In this document: positions 1 through 9,799 of the stretch, piece by piece
How the letters are laid out: each line of letters opens with the position of its first letter
Position numbering within the stretch: position 1 is the stretch's first letter
From: Brevundimonas sp.
GTDB lineage: Bacteria > Pseudomonadota > Alphaproteobacteria > Caulobacterales > Caulobacteraceae
Assembly (NCBI RefSeq): GCF_003248455.1
Contig: NZ_QFNM01000010.1
Coordinates: 1-64,000 of the forward strand
Direction: 5' to 3'
Length of the DNA stretch: 64,000 bases
Program-made: the position numbers and the translations under genes
Notes under the pieces: generated by a model
What the model was told of the DNA's origin: nothing
Database searches by the model: none
What the model saw: the letters and a program-made list of their open reading frames with translations, nothing else

Positions 1-917
<917 letters not shown>

Positions 918-921
<4 letters not shown>

Positions 922-2297
922 TGAGGTCCTCGGTCGTCCGCCGCCCCGCTCGGGCCGGCGGTCTGGATGTGTCTGTCTGGGAAAATAGGAGGTTCCATGG
1001 CGTTACGCCATCGCGGGGCGGAAATCAGGTCGTCTTCATGCGTCGTTTCGTCCAGCGCCAGCCTGAGCCGTTCCGACACAAGCGCGCGCCGTTCGACCCC
1101 CGGTCCTGCAAGAACCAGCCCCGCTCCCCCGTCCCGGACCAGGACGGGCCAGGCCCCGCGGGCGGCGGGCGGCAGGGCCGCCAGCGCCGCCCGGTCCGCA
1201 TCCGACAGCTGCGATATTCGCCCTCGCCCCGCCGTGACCGACCAGCCCGGCTCGGCGGCGGTGAAGGCGAACCGCCCGTCCCACACCGTCTCCACGCCGG
1301 GCGTCAGCGTCAGGCGCGCGCCTGGAGGCGCCGCCCCCGTGCGCGCCATCTCGCCCGCCTCGCGGACCAGGGTCACGGCCGCGCCCGCCGCGGTGATCCG
1401 CGCCCCGCACAGGGTGGCGGTGAAATCCTCGCCGTCCCTCAGCCGGTTCAGCAAGCCCTGCAACCGACCGCCGCGCGGCGGCCTGTCCCCCCCGCCGATG
1501 CAGACCAGGGCGGCCGCCAACGTCCGAGCCGTAACGCCTCGCGACGCCTCCACCGCCGCCTCCCCGACCGCGATCAGGCCTTCGGAGCCGGACCGGCCGC
1601 CCGTCCCCGTCGTGGACGCCAGGGTCTCGGGCGCCAGAGTCCCCGCAGCCAGGGCCTGGCGCGCTCGGCTGCGGCCAAAACGGGGATCGGCGTTGGCGGG
1701 GTCTTCGATCCAGTCGGCGCCCTGCCCGGCCAGCCAGGCGCGCAGCGGTTCGCGACCCTCGCCCAACAGGGGCCGCAGCAGCATCAGCCCCCGTCCCTGG
1801 GGCCAGACCGGCGACGGCGCCCACTCCCGCACCCGCCCCAGGTTCGCCCCCTCGCGGCGCATCAGTTCGGCCTCGGCGATGTCGTCGGCGGTATGGGCGA
1901 ACAACACGGCCCGCGCCCCGGCCGCCCGCGCCGCCTCGGCGATCAGCCCGTGCCGGGCCGCCCGCGCCGCCGCCGTCAGCCCCGTCGTCGGCTTGTCGCC
2001 GGCCCAGGCCAGGCCGCGCCAGTCCGCCCCGGCCGCCCTCGCGGTCCGTTCGGCGAAGGCGCTCCAGACGGCGCTGTCGGGATTCAGTCCGTGATCGACG
2101 GTCAGGGCGACGATCCGCCGCCCCCTCGACCGCCCCCAGTCCGTCGCCAGCCGCAGCAGGGCCACGGAATCCCCTCCGCCCGACAGGGCCAGGGCCAGGG
2201 GCCGATCCGTGTTCCGGCTCAGCCGCCGATCCAGCCGCGCGAAAATGCGGGCCTGAAGCCCCGCCTCCTCCCCGCCCCGCAGGGTCAGGCGGCGCAC
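918..2297 (-). CDS. tilS: tRNA(Ile)-lysidine synthase TilS
   Basis: Cytoplasmic enzyme that converts C34 of the CAU-anticodon tRNA-Ile to lysidine, using ATP and lysine, so the tRNA reads AUA. The PP-loop ATPase signature SGGGDSVAL lies near residue 30, followed by ALTVDHGL. With a GTG start at 2297 the protein is 459 aa and overlaps the cpoB stop by 13 bp. The open frame extends further upstream, but that extension lies inside cpoB and has no family similarity, so I reject it. The stop overlaps the ftsH start (ATGA). Placement between cpoB and ftsH suits an alphaproteobacterial tilS-ftsH pair. The exact start is uncertain. Confidence 0.93.
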
Positions 2298-3133
2298 CCG
2301 CCCGTGGTCCGCAACTGCGCCGCGCGGGCCTTCTGCGGATCGGCGGCGGTCGGCGCATAGCGGCGCGTGAACTCGGCCAGGGCCGCACACCCCTGCGGCT
2401 TCCTCTGCGTCGCGAACAGGGCGTCAGCCAGTTTAAGCGTCGTGTCCGCCGCCCAACCGATGCGCGGCCAGTCCTTCAGCGCGGCGGCGTAATAGGGCAC
2501 GGCCCCCGCCTTGTCGTTGGCCGCGACGCGCAGGTCGCCCAGGCGCGAGTTGGCCTCGCGCGACTGGGGCGTGTCGGGCCAGGCCGCGATCACCGTCTCC
2601 AGCGCCCGCTCGCCGCGCGGCCTGTCGCTGGACAGCAAGGCGACCGCCGCCGCCAGGTCGCGCGCGGCGTCGCCGGTGGGCGAGGTCGCTTCGATCGGGG
2701 CGTTCAGCTCGGCCTGGGTCTCCAGCTTCTGGATGCGGTTCTCGGCGTCGGTCAGGCGGGCGACCAGGGCCTGGTTGTCGCGCGTGGCCTCGTCCAGTTG
2801 GAAGGTCAGCCGCTCATTGTCGCCGTTGATCCGGCGCACCGTGGCCTCCAGATCGCCCAGCCGCCGATCCATCAGGGCGAACTGCCCCTGCAGCGTCACC
2901 ACCTCGGGGTCCGGCTCGACCAGTACGGGCTGGCCGGCGGCGTTTCTCTGGGTCAGGGCGCGCTCAAGCCGCCGCACATTGCGGTCCAGCTGGTCCAGGC
3001 GCCGGTTGTCCCACTCGGTCCGCTCCATGATGTTGGGCTGGGCCTGCTGGGCGACCGCGCCGCCCCCGATCAACAGGACGCCAAGGGCGGCGGCGGCGAG
3101 GAGATGAACGCGAGAGATCGAGAGCTTGGTCAT
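2285..3133 (-). CDS. cpoB: Cell division coordinator CpoB (YbgF), Tol-associated TPR protein
   Basis: Periplasmic protein that links the Tol-Pal machine to septal peptidoglycan synthesis in the known family. 282 aa: an N-terminal signal peptide (HLLAAAALGVLLIGGGAVAQ), a coiled-coil region near residues 40-130 (RRLERALTQRN, then LEATVRRINGDNERLTFQLD), and a C-terminal TPR part (LAAAVALLSSDRPRGERALE onward). The start at 3133 was chosen because the signal peptide follows immediately; the longer open frame upstream runs through an intergenic repeat. It follows pal and precedes tilS, the usual tol-pal gene order. Confidence 0.93.
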   Translation of the reverse strand: MTKLSISRVHLLAAAALGVLLIGGGAVAQQAQPNIMERTEWDNRRLDQLDRNVRRLERALTQRNAAGQPVLVEPDPEVVTLQGQFALMDRRLGDLEATVRRINGDNERLTFQLDEATRDNQALVARLTDAENRIQKLETQAELNAPIEATSPTGDAARDLAAAVALLSSDRPRGERALETVIAAWPDTPQSREANSRLGDLRVAANDKAGAVPYYAAALKDWPRIGWAADTTLKLADALFATQRKPQGCAALAEFTRRYAPTAADPQKARAAQLRTTGGCAA

Positions 3134-3254
3134 GCGTCTAGCTTTCACCGATTTGGGGCCGCCGCAAGGCCGTCGTTGCGTCGCTGTCCGGCACGGCCCT
3201 CCCGCGAAAAAGGCGCCGGCCCCGGCGGCCGACGCCTCTCCCCATGCCATGCAA

Positions 3255-3299
3255 GCTTCGTCATCCGCGCCAAGCATAGCGAGGCGCCGGATGACGGAC
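3255..3299. repeat. Intergenic palindromic repeat (CGTCATCC type)
   Basis: Between pal and cpoB, 3259-3271 and 3283-3296 form an imperfect inverted repeat ending in CGTCATCC / GGATGACG. The same ends recur at several other intergenic sites in this window, so this is probably one copy of a genome-wide repeat. It could form a stem-loop in the operon transcript between pal and cpoB. Confidence 0.6.
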
Positions 3300-3308
3300 C
3301 CATTGATC

Positions 3309-3875
3309 CTAGCGCGGCGCGCCCGAGACGATGGCGGTATGGGCGTTGCGGTTGCGGGCGAAGGCGTCCTCGGTGGAGCCTTCCGCGATCGGCCGTTCCT
3401 TGCCGAAGCTGATGGTGTCGATCCGGCCCGCCGGAACGCCGCGGTTGATCAGATAGGCGCGCACCGATTCCGCGCGGCGGGCGCCCAGGGCCAGGTTGTA
3501 TTCGCGCGTGCCGCGTTCGTCGGCGTTGCCTTCGATGCGGACGGTCACGGACGGATAGCGTTGCAGCCACTGGGCCTGGGCGTCCAGGCGCGGCATGGCC
3601 TCGGGACGGACCTCATAAGAGTCCAGGTCGAAATAGATGCGATCGCCGACGTTGACGACGAAGTCTTGTTCCGAGCCCGGCTGGGCCGAACCCAGGCCGC
3701 CGCCAGTGACCGGGCCTGTCGGCGCGGTCGGATAGGCCGGGCCGGTCGGCGCCGTCGAGGTTCCGTCGTTCGGGCCGGGCACGCCGGTCTCGACAGGGGG
3801 CTTACGGGTGCAGGCGGCCATGGCCGCCACGGCGCAGCCGACCATCGCCAGCTTGAAAATGCGTGAAGTCTTCAT
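3309..3875 (-). CDS. pal: Peptidoglycan-associated lipoprotein Pal
   Basis: Outer-membrane lipoprotein of the Tol-Pal complex that binds peptidoglycan through an OmpA-like domain and keeps the outer membrane attached during constriction. 188 aa: a signal peptide with lipobox AMAAC (acylated Cys near residue 22), a Pro/Gly/Thr-rich linker, then the OmpA_C domain with ERGTREYNLALGARRAESVR carrying the diaminopimelate-binding Asp/Arg region. It lies between tolB and cpoB on the same strand, the conserved order, and is expected to be cotranscribed. Confidence 0.97.
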   Translation of the reverse strand: MKTSRIFKLAMVGCAVAAMAACTRKPPVETGVPGPNDGTSTAPTGPAYPTAPTGPVTGGGLGSAQPGSEQDFVVNVGDRIYFDLDSYEVRPEAMPRLDAQAQWLQRYPSVTVRIEGNADERGTREYNLALGARRAESVRAYLINRGVPAGRIDTISFGKERPIAEGSTEDAFARNRNAHTAIVSGAPR

Positions 3876-4011
3876 GGGGTCGTCTCCTGACGTATCGTTC
3901 TTGCGAGGGGGCGGGCCTCAAGCTTGGCTTTACTCTCTGCCTTGGGCGCCCGTCGGACGCCAGGGGCGATAACGCACTGTTGAGCTTATTGCTCCGCCGC
4001 TATTGGGGGCC

Positions 4012-5391
4012 TCAGGCCGGACAACTGTCCGCGCCCGCGTTCAGGCCCAGATTGGTCGGCGGCCGGTCCAGCAGAGGCGACCAGGCCGGGTCGGTGCCGC
4101 GCCCGTTATAGCCTGCCTGCGACACCACCCGCCCCGACAGGTCCACGGTCCATAGACGCGTGTCGCCGCCCGGCGTCTGGCGCGCGAACATGACGTAGCG
4201 ACCGTTGGGGGCCCAGTTCGGACCCTCTTCGAAATAGCTGGAGGACAGGATGCGCTCGCGCGAGCCGTCGGCGTTCATCACCCCGGTCGAGAACCGGCCG
4301 CCGCCCTGTTTGGTGAAGGCGATCAGATTGCCGGTCGGGCTCCATGACGGCGCCGTATAGACCCCGCCCCCGCGCGAGATCGGCCGCTGGCCCGATCCGT
4401 CCGCGTGCATGACATACAGCCGCGCCGAACCCGAACGGTCCGAGGTGAAGACGATCTGGCTCCCGTCCGGGCTGAACGACGGCGAGGTGTCGATGCCGGG
4501 ATCGCTGGTCAGGCGCGTGATCTGGCGGCTTCTCAGATCCATCACATAGACGTCGGTATTGCCGCCCCGGATGATCGAAAACGCGATCTTGTTGCCGTCG
4601 TTGGAGAAGCGCGGCGCCAGCACCTGGCCGTCGAACTCGCCCAGGCTCTCGCGCCGGCCGGTCGTCAGATTATAGAGGTAGATGCGGCTGTAATCCTTGC
4701 CCAGCGCGACGTAGGTGATCTCGTCCGGCTGCGACAGCGAGAAGCGCGGCGACATGATCACCTCGTCGCCTTGCGTCAGATAGGTCGGGTTGAACCCATC
4801 CTGATCGGCGATGGTCAGACGGTTGATCCGGTTCAGTTGCGTGCCCTCTTCGGACACGAAGATCACGCGGGAATCGAAGAAGCCCGCCTCGCCCGTCATC
4901 CGCTGATAGATGACGTCGGAAATCTTGTGCGCGATCCGGCGCCACTGTTCCTGGGTCGCGGTGAACTGATAGCTGACCAGCTGGCACTGGCGATAGGGGT
5001 CGTAAAGGCGGAAGCCCACGTCCATCCGCCCGTCGCCGCGCATCGTCACCCCGCCGTACAGCACCGCCTGCGCCCCGATCTGTGTCCACTGGGGAAAGTT
5101 CGGCGCATTGGCCAGGGTCAGGCCGGTTTCGATGAAGCTGGACGGGTTCAGCGGCTCGAAGAAGCCCGAGCGCCGCAGATTGGCGCTGACCACGCCGGAG
5201 ATGTCCGCGCCGTGCGTCCCCGCGAACGGCACGACCGCGATCTGCAGCGGTCGCAACACGCCCTGGTCGATCTCGACCTCGACCGGCTGGGTTTGTTGAG
5301 CCGGCGCGGCCTGCGACGTCTGGGCCGCCGTCGTCAGAGGGGCCGCCATCGCGACAGCCGCCACGGAGGCCAGAAGAAGGTTCAGACGCAT
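4012..5391 (-). CDS. tolB: Tol-Pal system beta-propeller protein TolB
   Basis: Periplasmic TolB exchanges between Pal and TolA during outer-membrane constriction. 459 aa with a clear signal peptide (MRLNLLLASVAAVAMA), an N-terminal TolB_N domain with AIVPFAGTHG, and several C-terminal PD40 propeller blades (SPSFSPDGSQIVFTSDRSGS, PSWSPTGNLIAF, GPNWAPNGRYVMF). Length and order match the family. tolA lies upstream, but the 253-bp tolA-tolB gap contains a long inverted repeat, so transcript processing there is possible. Confidence 0.97.
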   Translation of the reverse strand: MRLNLLLASVAAVAMAAPLTTAAQTSQAAPAQQTQPVEVEIDQGVLRPLQIAVVPFAGTHGADISGVVSANLRRSGFFEPLNPSSFIETGLTLANAPNFPQWTQIGAQAVLYGGVTMRGDGRMDVGFRLYDPYRQCQLVSYQFTATQEQWRRIAHKISDVIYQRMTGEAGFFDSRVIFVSEEGTQLNRINRLTIADQDGFNPTYLTQGDEVIMSPRFSLSQPDEITYVALGKDYSRIYLYNLTTGRRESLGEFDGQVLAPRFSNDGNKIAFSIIRGGNTDVYVMDLRSRQITRLTSDPGIDTSPSFSPDGSQIVFTSDRSGSARLYVMHADGSGQRPISRGGGVYTAPSWSPTGNLIAFTKQGGGRFSTGVMNADGSRERILSSSYFEEGPNWAPNGRYVMFARQTPGGDTRLWTVDLSGRVVSQAGYNGRGTDPAWSPLLDRPPTNLGLNAGADSCPA

Positions 5392-5483
5392 CAGATGCTC
5401 CCATAAGTCTCTAAGGATCGCCGCCCCTTATCGCCAGGCCGTTCGACTTTCGCCAGCTTCACGGGGAATGGGGCGACATTCGG

Positions 5484-5625
5484 GACGGGGCGGCCTTCCG
5501 GGGCTGAGCGGAGCGAAGAACCCGGAACCCAGGGCCACGGTCGCGCTGTTGAAAGCCTCCAATGCCCGACGCCCGCCTCCTGGGTTCCGGGTTCGTCCTG
5601 CGGACGCCCCGGAATGACGTTCACG
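5484..5625. repeat. Long inverted repeat between tolA and tolB
   Basis: A perfect 15-bp inverted repeat, 5519-5533 (AACCCGGAACCCAGG) and 5579-5593, sits inside a longer partly complementary element bounded by CCGGGG and CCCCGGAATGACG. On the minus strand the element is open but translates to low-complexity sequence with no family resemblance, so I treat it as a repeat. It is placed where it could form a strong hairpin in the tol operon mRNA. Confidence 0.75.
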
Positions 5626-5644
5626 GGCTGAATGGCGATCGAAC

Positions 5645-6520
5645 CTAGCGATTGCGACACGCCCGTTCGGTATTGAACGTCGGACGATAGACCCCGCCGG
5701 GGAAGCCCTGCGGCACGTCGAAGGGCGCGGTCTGGCGCAGGGCGCGCAGGGCGCCGTCGGCGGCGGCCCGATAGACGTTCGATGACTGGGCGTTGATCAG
5801 GCTGGGCCCGCGCGTGATCCGCCCGTCGGCCGACAAGGTCAACTCGACCTGGATGCGCAGCTGGTCCGCGCCAGGGATGTCGCAGGGCAGGATCCAGTTC
5901 GGATAGACCTGATTGAAGATGGCCGTGATCTGCGGTCCCGTCGCCTGGGCCGCCGTGCCCGCCCCCTGCTGCCCCGTCGCCGGGCGGCCGCGATTGTTGG
6001 TCGGGCGCGTCGGTCCGGCCAGGGCGTCCAGGTCAAGGCTCGGCTCTGTGCGCTGGGGCGCCGGGCGGGCGGGCGCGGGCGTCGCCGGGCGCGGGGTCGG
6101 CTGAGCCTTGGTTGGCGGCGCAGGCGTCGGCGGCTGGGGTCGAGGCGTCGGACGCGGCGGCGTCGGGGTCGGCGTGGGCTTCGGCGTCGGCGTGGGCGTC
6201 GGGGCCGGGCGCGGCGGCGTGGGGCGCGGGGGCGCAGGCGTCGGACGGGGTTGCGGTTGCGGCGGCGATGGTTCGGGCGGCGGCGGAACCGGATCGGGCT
6301 GCAGCACCGGCGCGGTCGCGGCGTCGTCGGGCGAGGGTTCGGGCTGGGGATTGTCGGCCGGCGCGGCCTGCACCACATCCTCCGACACAATGGTCACCGG
6401 CACCGAGGCGACCAGCGGCTTGGGCTCCTCGACCGTGTGCGACACCGTCACGAAGGCGAGCGCGACCACCCCAGCGTGCAGGGCGAGGGATCCGAGGATG
6501 GCCGGGCTCGGACGGCGCAA
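5645..6520 (-). CDS. tolA: TolA, energy-transducing periplasm-spanning protein
   Basis: Inner-membrane protein that couples TolQR motor motion to TolB-Pal. 291 aa: a short cytosolic start, one membrane helix (ILGSLALHAGVVALAFVTV), a long Pro-rich linker at about residues 60-160 (PTPTPTPKPTPTP) in place of the Ala/Lys helix of enterobacterial TolA, and a globular TonB/TolA-type C-terminal domain with two Cys (PCDIPG, RACRNR). The only start fitting the membrane helix is TTG at 6520, preceded by GGAGG about 10 bp upstream. It begins 5 bp after the tolR stop. The family call rests on context plus architecture. Confidence 0.9.
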   Translation of the reverse strand: MRRPSPAILGSLALHAGVVALAFVTVSHTVEEPKPLVASVPVTIVSEDVVQAAPADNPQPEPSPDDAATAPVLQPDPVPPPPEPSPPQPQPRPTPAPPRPTPPRPAPTPTPTPKPTPTPTPPRPTPRPQPPTPAPPTKAQPTPRPATPAPARPAPQRTEPSLDLDALAGPTRPTNNRGRPATGQQGAGTAAQATGPQITAIFNQVYPNWILPCDIPGADQLRIQVELTLSADGRITRGPSLINAQSSNVYRAAADGALRALRQTAPFDVPQGFPGGVYRPTFNTERACRNR

Positions 6521-6525
6521 GGGGC

Positions 6526-6978
6526 TCAGGCCTCCGGCGCCGTGTCGGTGATCAGGTTCAGCTTGGTGAAGCCCGAGGCGCTAAGCCGCGCCATGACCCG
6601 CGCCACCGCCTGATAGGGGGCGCGCCCGTCGGCCCGCACGAAGACCGGCCGTTCCGACGCCTTGTCCGCCCCGCCCGCCTCGGTCAGCAGCCTTTCGGAC
6701 AGGGCGTCGAACGCCGTCTCGCTGTCGCCCACGAAGATGGCGCCCTGCTGGTCGATGCTGACCGACAGGGGTTCGGACTTGATCTCGACCGCGCTGGCCT
6801 CGGTCTTGGGCAGTTCGACCGGAACCCCCACCGTCAGAAGGGGCGCCGAGATCATGAAGATGATCAGCAGCACCAGCATCACGTCCACCAGGGGCGTGAC
6901 GTTGATCTCGGTCAGGGGCCTTTTGCGCCCCCGCCGTCCGCGACGCCCGCCGCCGCTTCCACCGCCGCCCAGCGCCAC
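6526..6978 (-). CDS. tolR: TolR, proton-channel partner of TolQ
   Basis: ExbD/TolR family. 150 aa with a basic Gly/Arg-rich start, then the signature LTEINVTPLVDVMLVLLIIF containing the membrane Asp that carries protons, and a C-terminal periplasmic domain. It forms the Tol motor with TolQ and drives TolA. The ATG follows the tolQ stop by 3 bp, so the two are tightly coupled, and tolA follows directly. Confidence 0.97.
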   Translation of the reverse strand: MALGGGGSGGGRRGRRGRKRPLTEINVTPLVDVMLVLLIIFMISAPLLTVGVPVELPKTEASAVEIKSEPLSVSIDQQGAIFVGDSETAFDALSERLLTEAGGADKASERPVFVRADGRAPYQAVARVMARLSASGFTKLNLITDTAPEA

Positions 6979-6981
6979 GGC

Positions 6982-7734
6982 TCAGCCGCCCCGCTTCAGG
7001 CTGAGGTCGGCGGCGGGCGGGGGCGGAGGCGGCGGGGCCGACGGCGCGCCCAGCCGGCGCGCCACCGCCGCCTGCAGATCGTCGGCGAACGCCTCCAGCC
7101 GGCCGGCGAACTTGCCCGCGTCGATCGAGAACTTGTTGTAGGCGATATAGGCCGGGATGGCCGCCGCCAGGCCGATGGCCGTGGCGAACAGGGCTTCGGC
7201 GATGGCCGGCGCCACCGTGGTCAGATTGGTGTTGCCCGCCGCCGCGATCCGCCCGAACGCATTCATGATGCCCCACACCGTGCCGAACAGGCCGATGAAG
7301 GGCGAAGCCGTGGCCACCACCGACAGCACGCCCAGCCCGTTCTCGATCCGCTGGCTCTCGCGCGCGATCAGGCTGTTCATCGCCTTGTCGATGCGGACCA
7401 GCAGGAGGTCGCCCTGATGATCGTTCAGCACCCCGCGCTGACGCGCCTCACGCCAGTCGGACACGGCGATCACCAGCATTCGCGGCAGGGCGTGACCGGG
7501 TTCCGGCCCGGCCTGGGTCGCCACCTCTTCCAGCGACCGGCCCGACTGGACCGCCTTTTCGAACTCGTCGGCCTGCCGGTTCAGGGCGGTGAACCGCACC
7601 GCCTTGTCGATGATAATGGTCCACGACCAGATCGAGGCCGCAGCCAGCCCGATCATCACGCTCTTGACCACCCAGTCGGCGGTCATGAACAGCTCGACCG
7701 GGTTCATCATCGCGGCGTCGACGGGCGTGGTCAT
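6982..7734 (-). CDS. tolQ: TolQ, MotA/TolQ/ExbB proton channel
   Basis: First gene of the tol cluster here. 250 aa with an N-terminal membrane helix (DWVVKSVMIGLAAASIWSW), a cytoplasmic loop, and two C-terminal membrane helices within the MotA_ExbB domain (ASPFIGLFGTVWGIMNAF and EALFATAIGLAAAIPAY). Its C-terminus carries an unusual run of prolines (APPPPPPPAADL). ybgC, normally the gene just upstream, is displaced to 8900-9361 by two unrelated genes, so tolQ probably has its own promoter in the 226 bp upstream; I see no confident promoter there. Confidence 0.97.
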   Translation of the reverse strand: MTTPVDAAMMNPVELFMTADWVVKSVMIGLAAASIWSWTIIIDKAVRFTALNRQADEFEKAVQSGRSLEEVATQAGPEPGHALPRMLVIAVSDWREARQRGVLNDHQGDLLLVRIDKAMNSLIARESQRIENGLGVLSVVATASPFIGLFGTVWGIMNAFGRIAAAGNTNLTTVAPAIAEALFATAIGLAAAIPAYIAYNKFSIDAGKFAGRLEAFADDLQAAVARRLGAPSAPPPPPPPAADLSLKRGG

Positions 7735-7960
7735 TCAGGCGCTCCGGGCGGAATCGGGATCGTTCACGCCTGTTCGAACCAGCGGGCGTGACCATTGTGT
7801 GGCGTCCGGCCCGTTTAGCGACGACCCGACCGCGCGTCACCTGACAGGCGCGTCATAACGGTTAACAGCGAGTTACTCCGACGCCAGGGATCAGCCGAAA
7901 CCGCCGCTTGCGCCCGCCTGCGCGGTTCGTAAGCTGGACCGAACAGACGCCTGGGGTTTC

Positions 7961-8428
7961 ATGCACGCGCGAACCGCCGACATCGACGACGCCCCCGGCC
8001 TGAGCCGCGTGCTGCGCGAAATCATCGAACAGACGGGTCGAGACCGGCCGAACGACGAAGCCTTCGTGCTTCGGACCTATATCGCCAATCCGACCGGCGT
8101 CCGCTGCACGGTCGCCGTCCGTCCCTCGGGCGAGATTCTGGGTTTCCAGTCGCTGATCCGGGCCGTGGCGTGCAACCCCTACGACGTGCCGGCGGGCTGG
8201 GGCGTCATCGGCTCCCACGTCAGCCCCCGCGCGCACCGCCAAGGCGTCGGGACGGCTCTGTTCCAATCCAGCCTGGAGGCGGCCCGGAATGCGGGGCTGG
8301 AGAAGATCGACGCCTATATCCGCGCCGATAATCCAGGTGCGCTCGCCTACTATCAGGCTCTGGGTTTCCGCACCTACCGCACCCGAGATGGCGTGGTGCA
8401 GAAGGTCTATTCCGTCAGCGCCTCCTGA
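7961..8428 (+). CDS. GNAT-family N-acetyltransferase
   Basis: 155 aa single-domain GNAT protein. The acetyl-CoA binding motif A is visible as SPRAHRQGVGTALFQ (Q-x-x-G-x-G pattern) near residues 90-105, followed by a typical C-terminal strand pair ending in ALAYYQALGFRTYRTR. The N-terminus (RTADIDDAPGLSRVLREII) is the common GNAT substrate-side start. Resemblance is to phosphinothricin or ribosomal-type acetyltransferases, but the substrate cannot be named. It is transcribed away from the tol operon and converges on the small membrane gene next to it. Confidence 0.85.
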   Translation: MHARTADIDDAPGLSRVLREIIEQTGRDRPNDEAFVLRTYIANPTGVRCTVAVRPSGEILGFQSLIRAVACNPYDVPAGWGVIGSHVSPRAHRQGVGTALFQSSLEAARNAGLEKIDAYIRADNPGALAYYQALGFRTYRTRDGVVQKVYSVSAS

Positions 8429-8440
8429 GGCCGGCCCGCC

Positions 8441-8875
8441 CTATTCCGCGCCCGTCCGCCGCGCGTTCGGATCGACCGCCACCGACACCGGGGCGCCGAC
8501 GCTGATGATGACGCCCTCGTGGCCTTCCTTGGCGATGGAGTAGGTGGCGGCGTCCTTCAGCAGCTGTTCTTCGCAGACCCGGTCGCCTGCGCGGCCCAGT
8601 TCGGCGCAGCCGCGCTTGGCCGCATCGGTCCAGCCCAGCACCCGGCGCGTCGCCGCCTCGGCCCGCTTGATCGCCGCCTCGTCTTCGGCGGCCGCCTGGG
8701 CGATCAGGGCCTGACGCGCGCCCTGCTGGTATTGCAGCTCGGCCTGACCCGCCATCTTGCGTTCCCAGACCTTGTAATAGGGACAACCCACCAGGCCGCC
8801 GCCGACCAAAAGCAGCACCAGCAGCACCGAAACCGTCACCGCGCTGGCCGACATATTATAGTTCTGCGTCGTCAT
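8441..8875 (-). CDS. Small single-pass membrane protein of unknown function
   Basis: 144 aa with one N-terminal membrane helix (VSVLLVLLLVGGGLVG) followed by CPYYKVWERKMAGQAEL and an Ala/Gln/Glu-rich helical segment at about residues 45-75 that looks coiled-coil prone. The remainder contains two further Cys residues. The sequence after the helix resembles small phage-like or SPFH-stalk proteins only loosely; I do not recognise a family. It lies between the convergent GNAT gene and ybgC, on the ybgC strand. Confidence 0.7.
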   Translation of the reverse strand: MTTQNYNMSASAVTVSVLLVLLLVGGGLVGCPYYKVWERKMAGQAELQYQQGARQALIAQAAAEDEAAIKRAEAATRRVLGWTDAAKRGCAELGRAGDRVCEEQLLKDAATYSIAKEGHEGVIISVGAPVSVAVDPNARRTGAE

Positions 8876-8899
8876 GATCTTTTCCCCGTTCGGACGATC

Positions 8900-9361
8900 C
8901 TAGTCGGCGATCCCGCTCGCCGCCAGCCACGGCGTCACCTTCTCGACCAGCCCCTTCGACGGTCTGCGCGGCCGGCCGTCCAGATGGATGCACACGGCCG
9001 TCACCTCGGCCCGGCACAAGACCTCGCCCGCCCGTTCCACGCTCTGGCGGATGATCAGCCGCACACCCTTCACCTGCTCATAGACGGTGCGCACCACCAG
9101 GGCGTCGTCGATGCGCGCGGGCTTGAGGTATCTGATATTTAACTCCGACACTACGAAGGCCAGCGGCTCGGCCTCCTCCAGCAGGTCGGCGTGCCCCACC
9201 CCTATGGCGCGCAGGAAGTCGGACCGCCCCCGCTCGAAATAGCGCACATAGTTGGCGTGATAGACCAGGCCGGTGAAATCGGTGTCCTCGTAATAGACGC
9301 GCACCGGCAGCAGGTGCTCTCGCCCGTCGAATCGGCCAGCCGTGGGTTGGTCCTGGGTCAT
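8900..9361 (-). CDS. ybgC: YbgC-type acyl-CoA thioesterase
   Basis: 153 aa hotdog-fold thioesterase. The signature YYEDTDFTGLVYHANYVRYF carries the conserved Asp and the HANY segment of the YbgC/4-hydroxybenzoyl-CoA thioesterase family; in other Proteobacteria YbgC acts on acyl-CoA and belongs to the tol-pal cluster. Here it is 1.2 kb upstream of tolQ on the same strand, separated by an unrelated membrane gene and an opposite-strand GNAT gene, so the ancestral linkage is loosened. Confidence 0.93.
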   Translation of the reverse strand: MTQDQPTAGRFDGREHLLPVRVYYEDTDFTGLVYHANYVRYFERGRSDFLRAIGVGHADLLEEAEPLAFVVSELNIRYLKPARIDDALVVRTVYEQVKGVRLIIRQSVERAGEVLCRAEVTAVCIHLDGRPRRPSKGLVEKVTPWLAASGIAD

Positions 9362-9387
9362 GACGCCAATCTAGCGCAAGGCGCGGC

Positions 9388-9795
9388 TCAGCGCGCCCCC
9401 GCCAAACGCCCCTCCGCGCCTCCCGCCGTCCGGGTCGGCGCGGCCATGAAGCCGGGGCAATACCGCTCCCGCATCTCGCGGAACTCGGTCGGCAGGGGAT
9501 CGTCGCTGAACAGGATGCGGTTGGGAATGGAGACGAAGGCGGTCGCCGGGGCGCCGGGTCCGCGTCCGATATAGCCGCACACCGCCCGCCTCTGTCCCGG
9601 CTCGGAATAGCGCAGTTCAGCGCCCGGTCCCGCCTGGAGACGGATCTGTCGCATCACGCGCTGGTCCGCCGGCTCGGGCGGCGGCGCGCCCTCGGGCCAC
9701 GCCATCAGCCAGACCCCGATCGCGCACAGGCCCAGCAGACCCGCGGCCAGGATCAGGGCCAATGTCCGTCGCCGGCGCAGGGACGGGTCGCGCAT
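9388..9795 (-). CDS. Membrane-anchored hypothetical protein
   Basis: 135 aa: a basic N-terminus (MRDPSLRRRRT), one membrane helix (LALILAAGLLGLCAIGVWLM), then a periplasmic-type domain with two Cys (VCGYIG and RYCPGF) that could form a disulfide. The start at 9795 was chosen because it is 4 bp after the upstream hydrolase stop; the longer frame runs inside that gene. No family recognised. It is probably cotranscribed with the upstream hydrolase gene. Confidence 0.65.
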   Translation of the reverse strand: MRDPSLRRRRTLALILAAGLLGLCAIGVWLMAWPEGAPPPEPADQRVMRQIRLQAGPGAELRYSEPGQRRAVCGYIGRGPGAPATAFVSIPNRILFSDDPLPTEFREMRERYCPGFMAAPTRTAGGAEGRLAGAR

Positions 9796-9799
9796 CGCC

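Noticed and set aside
5391..5660. 89-codon minus-strand frame between tolA and tolB
   Set aside because: It is the translation of the inverted repeat; similar strings recur from such repeats and no family matches.
6108..7791. Long plus-strand frames opposite tolA-tolQ, including Gly/Val repeats
   Set aside because: They mirror the Pro-rich TolA linker and motor genes; no independent start site or motifs.
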